Shown here: positions 44,714 through 52,432 of the stretch, piece by piece
Layout of the letters: every line of letters begins with the position of its first letter
Numbering within the stretch: the first letter of the stretch is position 1
NCBI RefSeq assembly: GCF_900111885.1
Contig: NZ_FOKG01000011.1
Span: 63,650 to 127,649 of the forward strand
DNA from: Amycolatopsis marina
GTDB taxonomy: Bacteria > Actinomycetota > Actinomycetes > Mycobacteriales > Pseudonocardiaceae
Length of the DNA stretch: 64,000 nucleotides
Direction: 5' to 3'
Translations under genes and position numbers: made by a program
Notes under the pieces: model-generated
What the model was told of the DNA's origin: nothing
What the model saw: only the letters and a program-made list of their open reading frames with translations
Database searches by the model: none

Positions 44714-45222
44714 CGCAACTCCTGACTTCTCCGGTCAGCTACGGCACCGGGCCGCGATGTCAGGAGAGCGCGGCGAGCCGTCAGCGGACCGATGCCCGAG
44801 CGCCACCACGGCCACCACGTGCTCGGGTGCCGCATCAGCGTGCCCATCACCGGTCGCGGGTCGAAGCGGGAGTCCCGGCGGGCGATGCGGCCCGATGTGG
44901 TGATGGTGAGCTGATCGCACGCGCGGACACTCAGCCGTGCCCCGCCCGCGGTGCCGCTGAGCCGGAGATCGATGAACACGATGTCCTTGCGGGCGGCCCA
45001 GCTCAGCACCTCGCCCCGAAGGTCGGGCAGAAACGCCAGTAGCCGCAGCGCCTCCTCGTGCCACAGCGCGCGACCCCGCCCGTGACGTAGCAGCGGCTGG
45101 GTGAGTTCGACGTCCTCGGCGAGCAGGTCGTCCCACGCGTGCGGATGCGGATCACTCCACCCTGCCGCGAAGCGTTCGATGACGTGTTCGTGCAACGCGG
45201 GCCAGTCGGTCACAACACTCAC
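44710..45222 (-). CDS. SnoaL/NTF2-like fold protein
   Basis: 170 residues from GTG 45222, which overlaps the upstream stop by four bases (GTGA). 'HVIERFAAGWSDPHPHAWDDLLAEDVELTQPLLRHGRG' is the start of an NTF2-like polyketide-cyclase/SnoaL fold; 'LRGEVLSWAARKDIVFIDLRLSGTAGG' supplies the barrel strands. Members are small-molecule enzymes or binding proteins. The C-terminal 30 residues ('MRHPSTWWPWWRSG') are Trp-rich and often seen in this subfamily. Encoded between an FAD fragment and the hydrolase. Confidence 0.78.
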   Translation of the reverse strand: MSVVTDWPALHEHVIERFAAGWSDPHPHAWDDLLAEDVELTQPLLRHGRGRALWHEEALRLLAFLPDLRGEVLSWAARKDIVFIDLRLSGTAGGARLSVRACDQLTITTSGRIARRDSRFDPRPVMGTLMRHPSTWWPWWRSGIGPLTARRALLTSRPGAVADRRSQELR

Positions 45223-45500
45223 CCCGCAACCGTGGCCGGCTCGTCGAGGATGCCGAACTGGTGTTGGGCGGCGGCGATGTCGTAGAGGTGGCTGATGGCG
45301 CGGACAAGGCGCTCGTTGCCACCACCGAGGTCGGCGTTGAGGGCGCGGCCGCCCATTCGTTCTCTGGCTTCCAGCACGCACACCTCGTGCCCCGCCGCCA
45401 CCAGCCTCGTGGCGGCGACCAGGCCTGATATTCCCGCACCGACCACGACCACGTCGGTCCGTGTTTGCTGGCTGGGCATCGACTGGTCCCTTCGTGGCAA
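45219..45500 (-). CDS. N-terminal FAD-binding fragment of a flavin amine oxidase
   Basis: 93 residues (ATG 45500, or 45479 for 'MPSQQTRTD'). The Rossmann motif 'VVVVGAGISGLVAATRLVAAG', then 'VLEARERMGGRALNADLGGG', is the FAD domain start of flavin monoamine oxidases, but the protein then switches to 'NERLVRAISHLYDIAAAQHQFGILDEPATVAG' and stops; the usual 350-residue remainder is missing. It is either a decayed gene with an internal deletion or a shortened product kept in frame by coupling to the next gene (GTGA overlap). Confidence 0.6.
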   Translation of the reverse strand: MPRRDQSMPSQQTRTDVVVVGAGISGLVAATRLVAAGHEVCVLEARERMGGRALNADLGGGNERLVRAISHLYDIAAAQHQFGILDEPATVAG

Positions 45501-45505
45501 CTTTT

Positions 45506-45518
45506 TGCAATCATTGCA
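45506..45518. promoter_or_regulatory. Candidate TetR operator
   Basis: TGCAATCATTGCA is a perfect 6+1+6 palindrome in the 102-base gap between the FAD-fragment operon and the divergent TetR gene. It lies just upstream of the operon start codon, where a bound repressor would block transcription. Confidence 0.6.
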
Positions 45519-45602
45519 TAAAGTAGTCTCGATACGCTAGCCGACACGTCGCAGGGACCGGCGACGCCCGCTCCGGCATCGGACCGACGACGGAAGGACG
45601 CG

Positions 45603-46217
45603 ATGGACCCCCGCAAGGAGCGCACCGTGCGGAAACTGCTGCGCGCGGCGGAGGAGATCTACGGCGAGCGATCTTCCGGCGAGGCGACCGTGGAGGAGAT
45701 CGCCGAACGCGCCGGGGTCGCCGTCGGGTCCATCTACAACCACTTCGGTTCGAAGGCCGGTCTGCACGCGGCGGTGGTCGAGCGCGCGCTCCAGGTCGAC
45801 CGGGACTACATGGACCGGGCCTACCTCGCCGAAGGCAGCCCGGTCGACAAGATCTACGCCGCCGCCGACGAGTACCTGGCGTTCTACCTCGCGTACCCCG
45901 ACTACTTCCGGATGCTGGCGTTCCCGAACGCTCCAGGGCAGTACCTGGCAGGCCACGAACTGGCGGAGCGGCTGGCCAGGTCGGTGGACGAGCAGAACCA
46001 GCGCCTGGTCGCCGCGTTGCGCGCCGGCATCGAAGCGGGTGAGCTGCGCGGACACGATCCGCAGGAAGTCGCCACCATGCTGTGGGCGGCCTGGAACGGC
46101 ATCATCAGCCTCGCCTGGCGCCCGGACTCCCTGCGGCGCGAGGAGACGCAGCTGCGTCAGCTGCTGGCCACCGCCACCGACGTCATCTCCACCGGTTTAC
46201 TCCCCCGCTCCGGCTGA
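45603..46217 (+). CDS. TetR/AcrR-family transcriptional regulator
   Basis: 204 residues. HTH 'EATVEEIAERAGVAVGSIYNHFGSKAGLHAAVV' at about 25-58, followed by a helical ligand domain with 'WAAWNGIISLAWRPDSLRR'. The ATG follows GGAAGGACGCG. Divergent from the FAD-fragment/SnoaL/hydrolase operon, with a 13-base palindrome in between, so it is the probable repressor. The 3' end overlaps the zinc-finger gene on the opposite strand by 35 bases. Confidence 0.92.
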   Translation: MDPRKERTVRKLLRAAEEIYGERSSGEATVEEIAERAGVAVGSIYNHFGSKAGLHAAVVERALQVDRDYMDRAYLAEGSPVDKIYAAADEYLAFYLAYPDYFRMLAFPNAPGQYLAGHELAERLARSVDEQNQRLVAALRAGIEAGELRGHDPQEVATMLWAAWNGIISLAWRPDSLRREETQLRQLLATATDVISTGLLPRSG

Positions 46218-46461
46218 CTCGCCGCCGTCGCGGCATACGCCGTCGGCAGTTAGGCGTCAGCAGTACGAGAACCGAGACGGCCACCACGCCGAGACAGCCA
46301 CGCCGGTTGTCGGCACGCCGGATCTCGAAGTCGCCGCCCGGTTCGATCCCCGGATGCCGACGTCGATAGTGGCGCCCGAGTTGCCCTGCGCCCTCCCCCT
46401 CGTCGAGCCACGGCGTCTTGTAGCCGCACTCATCGCACCAGTACCGGAACTTCGCTGACAT
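46183..46461 (-). CDS. Small zinc-finger/membrane protein
   Basis: 92 residues from ATG 46461 (ATG 46464 is equally possible; AGAGGA precedes both). The N-terminus 'FRYWCDECGYKTPWLDEGEGAGQLGRHYRRRHPG' is a C2H2-like zinc knuckle (CxxC...HxxxxH) known from hypothetical actinobacterial proteins. A hydrophobic stretch 'CLGVVAVSVLVLLT' may cross the membrane, and the tail is very Arg-rich. Divergent from the NACHT gene. Function unknown. Confidence 0.62.
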   Translation of the reverse strand: MSAKFRYWCDECGYKTPWLDEGEGAGQLGRHYRRRHPGIEPGGDFEIRRADNRRGCLGVVAVSVLVLLTPNCRRRMPRRRRVSRSGGVNRWR

Positions 46462-46591
46462 CATGGTCCTCTCGTTTGCCGACGAAGTTTTGTCTGTGCA
46501 CGGGTGACAAACAAGGTCGACCACCTGCCACTCGTGGCCGGTCGCTCACTAAGATCAAGATGTCCCCCCGCACACTTGGAGGAACTCGGAC

Positions 46592-49006
46592 GTGGCCAAC
46601 CGTTTCGGCGTCCTCCTGCGCGATGCGCGGCGGCGGGCGGGCATGACCCAGGACGAACTGGCCGCTCGGTCCGGTGTGGGTGTGCGCACCATTCGCAGGC
46701 TCGAGACCGGTAGCGGCACCGATCCCCGAATCGGCACGGTGACATTGCTCGCCGACGCGCTCGACGTCGGCCAGGAGGAACGCCACGGCCTCCTGGCCGC
46801 CGCAGACGGCAGACACCAGCAGCCGCCGGAACCGCCCGCGCCTTCGCCACCATCCTCCCGCGGCGCCGAGCCGGCTCCGGTTGCGACCGACGCACCTGCC
46901 GCACCGGTCCGCGTCGCCTTGCCCGCGGTTCCGGTGGAGGTATCGGAGGCGGCGGACCATCTGGCTCTGGTCATCGGCGCCCGCCTGCGGCGCGAGGAGG
47001 AACTGCGGCGCGTGCACGACCCGTTCCCGCTGCCGGTGCGGTGGCAGCACGCACCCGCGCGGCTCGCTGACCACTGGGACAACATCTGCCGTGTCCCCGC
47101 CGGGGTCACCGCCGGGACGCTGGACCTCTCCGGCGAGGTGGGCGACATCGCGAGCACCTACCGGCGGGTCCCGTCCGGACGGTTGGTGGTGCTCGGCCGC
47201 GCCGGTTCGGGCAAGACCGTGTTGACCCTGCGGTTCGTCCTCGACACGCTGGCCGCGCGAGCACCTGGCGACGCGGTGCCGGTGATCTTCAACATCGGCT
47301 CGTGGGACCCGACCACGACGCCGTTGCGGACGTGGCTGGTCGAGATGCTGCAGCGCGACCAGCCCGGCCTCGCCGCGGCCGCGCCGGGCGGCGCGACGCT
47401 GGCCGCCGTACTGGTCGACACCGGGCGTGTACTGCCCGTGCTCGACGGGTTCGACGAACTCGCCGAGGGTCTGCACCGCCCGGCGCTGGAAACCCTCAAC
47501 TCCCTGCCGATGCCGCTGCTGCTGACCAGTCGCTTCGACGAGTACGAGCGGGCCGTGACCGTGGTCGACGTACTGACCTCGGCCGCCGTGGTCGAATTGA
47601 CCGACCTCACGCCCGACGACCTCGGCGGCTACCTGCCCCGTACCGCACGACGCGTGACGTCGGTCGACGACAACGGCACGGCCACCGCATGGGACACCGT
47701 CATCAGCGCGTTACGCGACAACGACGGTGCGCAGGGAAGCCCGTCCGCCAACCTGGCCGCCGTGCTGACGACGCCGCTGATGGTCGGTCTCGCCCGCACG
47801 GTCTACAGCGACTCGCGTGACCGAGATCCGACCGAACTGCTGGACACCGCCCGCTTCCCGACGCCGCACGCCATCGAGGCGCACCTGCTCGACTCCTTCG
47901 TGCCCACCGTCTACAGCGCACAGTCGGCATTCGACCGTAATGGCACCACGAGGCAGAACTGGGACGCCGACCGAGTGCAGCACTGGCTGGGGTTCCTCGC
48001 CGACGACCTGGATCGAAGGGGCACCGGTGACCTCGAATGGTGGCGGATGGACGGCAGACTCCGAGGGTCGTCCCGCGTGCTCCTGATGACCGCCTTCGTC
48101 ACTGTGATCACGGCACTGCTCGACTGGCTGATCTTCGCACCGGTCACCGCGATCCTGACGCAGAGAGAGATGTACTGGCACGTCGTTCTCCTGGACGGGC
48201 TCGCCGTCGGCCCGATCATCGGTATCCCGTTCGGCCTGCTGTACCTGCTGATGGTGGTGCGAAAGGGCGGGATGCTCGAGCCGACCCGTGTCCGGGTGCG
48301 ATTGCGGGACCGGTCGAGCAGGCAGCCCGGCTTCCGGCGGAAGATCGCCGCCCGGTTCGCCGCCGGTGTGCTGGGCGGCGCGATCGCGGGGGTCGGCTAT
48401 GCGATCGCCGGCACCATCTTGAGGGTGGTATCCCCGAACTGGGCCTTCACTGGCGACGCGGGCGCGATCGTGTGGGGAACGGTCGTCGACGCCGTCGGTT
48501 ATGCCATCATCTTCGCCCTGGCATGTGGTCTGGTGCTGGCACTCGCGTCCGTGCTGGAGGCACCCGCCAATCTCACGACCGCCACCAGCCCCGCCGATCT
48601 TCTCGCGGCCAACCGGACGACCGCACTGCGCCTCGCCGGTGTGCTGGCACTCGCCCTCGCGTTCGCGATCACCTTCGGTGGCAGCCTGCTCGTCAGCGCG
48701 GTGCATGCCTTCGCGGGCCCACTGCCCTGGGAGCTGGCTTGGGACCTGGGAGTCACCCTGCCGCTCGGACTGATGGGTGGGCTGTGCGCGGGCCTGGCCT
48801 ACATCGTGGTCTTCACCGCGTGGGGGCAGTGGCTTGCCTTCACCCGCTTCCGCCTCCCGCTCATCGACAAACTGCCGTGGGCCGTGGCCGCGCTACTCGA
48901 CGACGCCTACCGGCGGGGCGTCCTGCGCCAGTCCGGCGCGGTGTACCAGTTCCGCCACGCGCGCCTGCAGGAACACCTCGCGAAGGCATACCGCGCCAAC
49001 AACTGA
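46592..49006 (+). CDS. HTH-NACHT NTPase with C-terminal membrane domain
   Basis: 804 residues. XRE-type HTH (about 5-62, 'AGMTQDELAARSGVGVRTIRRLE'), a Pro/Ala-rich linker (72-110), and a NACHT NTPase with Walker A G202-T209 'GRAGSGKT' and Walker B 'VLPVLDGFDELAE' near 283-295. The remainder includes a winged-helix-like segment and, from about residue 490, six or so TM helices ('LLMTAFVTVITALLDWLIF' onward), ending in a soluble tail. NACHT proteins are signal-dependent oligomerising switches, and bacterial bNACHT proteins defend against phage. Here a membrane effector is suggested. GTG start with GGAGG upstream; monocistronic, directly ahead of the ESX operon. Confidence 0.88.
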   Translation: MANRFGVLLRDARRRAGMTQDELAARSGVGVRTIRRLETGSGTDPRIGTVTLLADALDVGQEERHGLLAAADGRHQQPPEPPAPSPPSSRGAEPAPVATDAPAAPVRVALPAVPVEVSEAADHLALVIGARLRREEELRRVHDPFPLPVRWQHAPARLADHWDNICRVPAGVTAGTLDLSGEVGDIASTYRRVPSGRLVVLGRAGSGKTVLTLRFVLDTLAARAPGDAVPVIFNIGSWDPTTTPLRTWLVEMLQRDQPGLAAAAPGGATLAAVLVDTGRVLPVLDGFDELAEGLHRPALETLNSLPMPLLLTSRFDEYERAVTVVDVLTSAAVVELTDLTPDDLGGYLPRTARRVTSVDDNGTATAWDTVISALRDNDGAQGSPSANLAAVLTTPLMVGLARTVYSDSRDRDPTELLDTARFPTPHAIEAHLLDSFVPTVYSAQSAFDRNGTTRQNWDADRVQHWLGFLADDLDRRGTGDLEWWRMDGRLRGSSRVLLMTAFVTVITALLDWLIFAPVTAILTQREMYWHVVLLDGLAVGPIIGIPFGLLYLLMVVRKGGMLEPTRVRVRLRDRSSRQPGFRRKIAARFAAGVLGGAIAGVGYAIAGTILRVVSPNWAFTGDAGAIVWGTVVDAVGYAIIFALACGLVLALASVLEAPANLTTATSPADLLAANRTTALRLAGVLALALAFAITFGGSLLVSAVHAFAGPLPWELAWDLGVTLPLGLMGGLCAGLAYIVVFTAWGQWLAFTRFRLPLIDKLPWAVAALLDDAYRRGVLRQSGAVYQFRHARLQEHLAKAYRANN

Positions 49007-49162
49007 GCACCGAGCTGCCGCATACCAGTGCGTCGGCACCTTTTGCCTGGTCAGACGCACCGGCCAGCAATGGCCGCCGCGTGACCTTCCCCGCTGCACC
49101 CCTCGGCCGTGAGCATTGGGCCACACCGATGAAGGGTCGGTGACCTGAAAGGGGATTCTGGG

Positions 49163-50386
49163 GTGGCAAGCGAGACGTCAGCGGCAGAGACGCCACCGGA
49201 GCCAGTGTTCGTGGCCGGGCAACCAGCACCCGCAGGCATGTCCGGCGTGTGGGAGGCGTACTTCGGTCACCAGGCGCCGCCGGAATGTGGCGTGAACTGG
49301 GACGCGTACAGCCACGAGGAGCTGTACCAGATGTTGTGGCAGGACGCCGACATCGCCGATGTCAGCGCCATTGCCGGGGAGTGGTCCGAGCACAGAGCCG
49401 CGTTGGTCAACCACGCCGAGGTACTGCGCGAGCAGCGGGCGGCGTTGCTGGAGAGCTGGCAGGGAACGGGTGCCGAGCAGGCCGCGCGCCGACTGGCCGA
49501 GCTCGCCGATCGGGTGGAGAAGATTGCCGAGTTGGCGCACGCGGGCGAACAGGCCGCGGAACAGGCGGCCGAAGCACTGGCAAGGGCGAGGGCCACCATG
49601 CCCGCGCCACCCGGTGACCCCGCCGCACCGATGACCGGCGCGGCGGCGAACTGGGCGGACGTCATGGGGACACCGCTGGCGACCGCACCGGACCGGACCG
49701 ACCGGCGCGTCGAAGCGAACACGTCCGCCCCGGACGCGGGCAGCGCTTTCAGTGCCGTGGGCGGCGCCGGGTTCAGCTTCTACAACGGTGCCAACGCGAT
49801 GGACATGCAAAAGCAGCAGGCGGTCCGGTCGATGCAGAGCTACGAATCGAGCCTGACGACCTCGAGCCAGCTGATCGGCCAGGCGCAGAGCACGATTCCG
49901 GCGGCCACCACGACGCCAAGCAGCGCTGCCGGCGCCGGCGGCACCGCGGGCAGCGGCGCCGGCGCCAAACAGTCCGTCCAGGCCCTCCCGGGTGCCGGAG
50001 GCAGAAGCAGCACGAACACACCGATCGCAGCAGGCGCCGGCGCGTTCGCCGGAGTGGCGGGCGGATCCGCCGTCGGCACGCTCGGTGGCGGCGCGCCGAC
50101 GACCACGGGGAAGGGCTCGGCCGGCAACCCGCTGGCGCAGGGCAGGGCCGTGGGTGCGATCGGGATGCAGGGTGGGCCTGCCGCGATGGCGGCACGGATG
50201 GCCGCCGAGTCAGCCACGATCCGCACGGGCGCGATGGGTGGCATGGTGCCGCCCGGTCCGGGCGCCCGCGGCGGGACGGACGAAGACGTCCACGAAAACC
50301 AGCTGCCGACGATCGACCACGGACTCTTCCCGCTCGAGGAACCGGGTAGCGAAGCGGTCATCGGCCTTTCAGAGGGAGACGAATGA
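49163..50386 (+). CDS. PPE/WXG-like ESX (type VII) secreted protein
   Basis: 407 residues from GTG 49163 (AAAGGGG upstream). The N-terminal 180 residues are helical with a WxG turn ('ALLESWQGTGAEQAARRLAELADRVEKIAE'), the helix-turn-helix of PPE and WXG100 proteins. The rest is low-complexity Gly/Ala/Thr/Ser/Pro with an acidic tail ('TDEDVHENQLPTIDHGLFPLEE'). An EspG chaperone gene lies downstream, and EspG proteins bind PPE helical tips, so this is the probable client. First gene of the ESX accessory operon; its stop overlaps the first micro-ORF (ATGA). Confidence 0.82.
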   Translation: MASETSAAETPPEPVFVAGQPAPAGMSGVWEAYFGHQAPPECGVNWDAYSHEELYQMLWQDADIADVSAIAGEWSEHRAALVNHAEVLREQRAALLESWQGTGAEQAARRLAELADRVEKIAELAHAGEQAAEQAAEALARARATMPAPPGDPAAPMTGAAANWADVMGTPLATAPDRTDRRVEANTSAPDAGSAFSAVGGAGFSFYNGANAMDMQKQQAVRSMQSYESSLTTSSQLIGQAQSTIPAATTTPSSAAGAGGTAGSGAGAKQSVQALPGAGGRSSTNTPIAAGAGAFAGVAGGSAVGTLGGGAPTTTGKGSAGNPLAQGRAVGAIGMQGGPAAMAARMAAESATIRTGAMGGMVPPGPGARGGTDEDVHENQLPTIDHGLFPLEEPGSEAVIGLSEGDE

Positions 50387-50463
50387 GCGACCGGCACCGT
50401 GAACAAGTCGGGTACGGCACCAAGCGACGTGCAGCCCGCCGGCGATTGAGGCGAAAGACATGA
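50383..50463 (+). CDS. 26-residue basic micro-ORF, copy 1
   Basis: 26 codons beginning MSDRHREQVGYGTK and ending RRRLRRKT, with eleven Arg or Lys in the last fourteen residues. The ATG overlaps the PPE-like stop, and the TGA overlaps the ATG of copy 2, both as ATGA, so ribosomes can pass from gene to gene. It may be a real peptide (nucleic-acid or membrane-binding by charge) or only a coupling device. No family recognised. Confidence 0.5.
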   Translation: MSDRHREQVGYGTKRRAARRRLRRKT

Positions 50464-50540
50464 GCGACCGACACCGGGAACAAGACGGGTACGGCACCAA
50501 GCGACGTGCAGCCCGCCGGCGATTGAGGCGAAAGACATGA
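50460..50540 (+). CDS. 26-residue basic micro-ORF, copy 2
   Basis: Same as copy 1 except residue 9 (Asp for Val); two other base changes between the copies leave Arg codons unchanged (CGG/CGA and CGT/CGG). It starts in the ATGA at the end of copy 1 and ends in the ATGA that starts the gene at 50537. Two of three differences being silent is compatible with selection on the peptide, though the sample is tiny. Confidence 0.5.
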   Translation: MSDRHREQDGYGTKRRAARRRLRRKT

Positions 50541-50926
50541 GCGACCGGCAGGGAATCAGGCTCGAACTGGACCTGCTCGACCAGCGGATCACGACGCTGG
50601 CCGAGCTCGGCGATCTGACCGGCGACCTGGTCGCCACGGCGAGCAGGCTCGCCGAGCGCCTGCCGATGCTCGGCACCGCTCCGCCCGCCGAGCATCTGGC
50701 GAGGCGGCTGCGGGAGGCGGCGGGCAGCTCCGGCCTCGCGGGCGAGGTCAAGGCCACGGAGCGAGAGGTCCGCGAGTTCAAGCAGCTGCTCGCCGGAGCC
50801 AAGCACAAGTACCAGCAGCACGAGGACCAGGCAGACGAGGACCTGCATGCCAAGGAGGAGTCCGCGGACGCGGCCGGTGGACGCGAAGTGACCGGGCGAC
50901 GCGACTCGCCAGGGCGGTCGTCATGA
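50537..50926 (+). CDS. ESX-associated helical protein
   Basis: 129 residues. Two long amphipathic helices ('RLELDLLDQRITTLAELGDLTGDLVATASRLAERL' region and 'LARRLREAAGSSGLAGEVKATEREVREFKQLLAGAKHKYQQ') give it a WXG100/PPE-partner look without a clear WxG. The tail is acidic then basic and probably disordered. The start shares its first four residues (MSDR) with the micro-ORFs. It overlaps the EspG gene by four bases (ATGA). It may pair with the PPE-like protein. Confidence 0.65.
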   Translation: MSDRQGIRLELDLLDQRITTLAELGDLTGDLVATASRLAERLPMLGTAPPAEHLARRLREAAGSSGLAGEVKATEREVREFKQLLAGAKHKYQQHEDQADEDLHAKEESADAAGGREVTGRRDSPGRSS

Positions 50927-51729
50927 CGGTCACGTTCGAATCCCCCGTCGAACATCGTGTCCAATTCGGATTGCCGGAGCTGGACGCCATCGGCGCCTAC
51001 GCGGGCAGGCGCCCCCCGTTTCCGCTGAGAGTGCCGTCGTTCGGCCGGATCGAGGGCGAACGGGACGCGCTGCTGGCCTCGGCTATCAGGTCGCTGTCCG
51101 AACGTGGTCTGGCCACCACTCGCGGGCCGGTCGGCATCGCGGCGGATCTCGTCACCGCGTTGCGCCAGCACCGGAGCACGATCGACCTCGTGGTGGTGGA
51201 CGGATCCGTAGCGACCGGTGTCGTGGCTGTGTTTCACGGCCCCGGGGCGCTGGTGTGTCACCAACCGATCGGCGGAGTTCCTGGCCCGGTCACCGTTCTG
51301 CGGGTCACCGCAGCCGCACTGACCGACGAGCTCGTGAAGCAGATCCCGAGGGTGGAGGCCGCGCAGGCCATACCGATCACCCTGCCTCCCGGTGTCGTTG
51401 ACGACGCGACCCGGCTGCAGGAGGGACCCACTGGCGCCGCTCTCCAGCAGCGGATACGCGCACTGGTCCGGGAACGCGGCGGTGACGAGGCCGCTGTCGA
51501 CGCGGTCGTCAACCTGTTGCCATCCGTGCCAGGACGTGGACAGCTCGGAGCCACCGTGCGGCGCGCAGGTGGCGCGGTTGAGCGACCGCTGGAGACGTCC
51601 TGGCTCGACAGTCCGAAAGGGAGAGTCAGGGTGGACAAGGATCCGAGCGGATGGGTGAGCATAAACCCGCTACGCCACAGCGAACTGCTCCGTGCGCTGC
51701 GCGAGGCAGCAGCGGCGGCCCGCAGCTGA
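50923..51729 (+). CDS. espG: EspG-family ESX secretion chaperone
   Basis: 268 residues. 'FGLPELDAIGAYAGRRPPFPLRVPSFG', the central 'STIDLVVVDGSVATGVVAVFHGPGALVCHQP' and the end 'GWVSINPLRHSELLRALREA' match the EspG family, which in mycobacteria holds the tips of PE-PPE dimers in the cytosol until the ESX machine takes them. The neighbouring PPE-like gene is the expected client. ATGA overlap with the previous gene. Confidence 0.9.
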   Translation: MTVTFESPVEHRVQFGLPELDAIGAYAGRRPPFPLRVPSFGRIEGERDALLASAIRSLSERGLATTRGPVGIAADLVTALRQHRSTIDLVVVDGSVATGVVAVFHGPGALVCHQPIGGVPGPVTVLRVTAAALTDELVKQIPRVEAAQAIPITLPPGVVDDATRLQEGPTGAALQQRIRALVRERGGDEAAVDAVVNLLPSVPGRGQLGATVRRAGGAVERPLETSWLDSPKGRVRVDKDPSGWVSINPLRHSELLRALREAAAAARS

Positions 51730-51755
51730 CACAGGCCGACGAGAAGGGGAACATC

Positions 51756-52103
51756 ATGGAACCAGCACAGTGGCTGGCCGCCTATCGCGACAAACTCGAG
51801 CACGCGGAACTCAGTGCCCGTCAAGCGCGCGAGAGCCTGCAGGAGGCCGGAGCGACCGCGAGGTCGCCGCGAGGGGAGGTAACAGTATCCGTGAACGCCG
51901 CGGGCGTGCTCGAGGGAGTGAGCTTGACTCCGATGGCACGCAAGCTCGAATCCGAAGCGCTCGCCGGGCTCATCGTCACCACGGCGCGCGAAGCACAACA
52001 CCTTGCCACCGCACGGATGGCGGAGGTGATGAGCGGCTATCTCGGTGACGGTCCCGCGCTCACACAGATCACGCGGCATCTGCCCGCGGGGGTAGTGCGA
52101 TGA
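51756..52103 (+). CDS. YbaB/EbfC-family DNA-binding-like protein of the ESX operon
   Basis: 115 residues from ATG 51756 (GAAGGGGA upstream). N-terminal helix 'WLAAYRDKLEHAELSARQARESLQ', then strands 'GEVTVSVNAAGVLEGVSLTP' and a helix 'LAGLIVTTAREAQHLATARMAEVM' are the YbaB/EbfC fold. Such paralogues are regularly placed beside EspC- and WXG-type genes in actinobacteria, apparently as part of ESX loci. The nucleoid role of true YbaB need not apply. Four-base overlap with the next gene. Confidence 0.88.
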   Translation: MEPAQWLAAYRDKLEHAELSARQARESLQEAGATARSPRGEVTVSVNAAGVLEGVSLTPMARKLESEALAGLIVTTAREAQHLATARMAEVMSGYLGDGPALTQITRHLPAGVVR

Positions 52104-52432
52104 GCGCGCAGCCGTCGTACGACGTCGACCCCGAGCAGTTGCGCGCGCACGCAGGGAGACTGACCGCGCACGCCGACCAACTGTCCTCGATCGGCGCAGC
52201 GTTGCCCGGCGAGATGGGGGCACAGGCGCTTGGCTCGTTCGCACAGTTCATCACCGCGGGCCTCGGCGCCGCGATGACCGAGACGGCGGGCGCGTTCGCC
52301 CACTCGGCGTCCACTTTGGATAAGGTGGCGACCGGGATGCGTCGCGCCGCCGACCTGTACCAGAACTCCGACGAGGATCATGCCGCGGGCCTCATCGGAC
52401 TCGGGTCGAATCTTGAGGAAGGCAACCGGTGA
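52100..52432 (+). CDS. EspC-like (DUF2580) ESX secreted protein
   Basis: 110 residues. 'VDPEQLRAHAGRLTAHADQLSSIGAAL', 'ALGSFAQFITAGLGAAMTETAGAFAHSASTLDKVATGMRRAADLYQNSDE' is the two-helix pattern of the EspC/DUF2580 family; 'YQNSDE' resembles the YxxxD/E export signal of ESX substrates. It probably leaves the cell together with a partner such as the following protein. Four-base overlaps on both sides. Confidence 0.87.
   Translation: MSAQPSYDVDPEQLRAHAGRLTAHADQLSSIGAALPGEMGAQALGSFAQFITAGLGAAMTETAGAFAHSASTLDKVATGMRRAADLYQNSDEDHAAGLIGLGSNLEEGNR

Larger units (their letters stand above)
50383..50540 (+). repeat. Two tandem 77-bp repeats plus start of a third
   Basis: Unit 1 is 50383-50459 and unit 2 is 50460-50536. 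They differ at three positions: 50397 versus 50474 (G/A), a T/G six bases further in each unit's CGT/CGG codon, and a T/A in the GTC/GAC codon. The first 14 bases of the unit (ATGAGCGACCGGCA) are also the start of the next gene at 50537. Because 77 is not a multiple of three, each copy is in a new frame, yet each keeps an ATG-to-TGA reading frame. Confidence 0.95.

Noticed and set aside
50383..50540. Tandem repeats considered as a CRISPR array.
   Set aside because: Units are contiguous 77-bp copies without spacers and contain overlapping reading frames.
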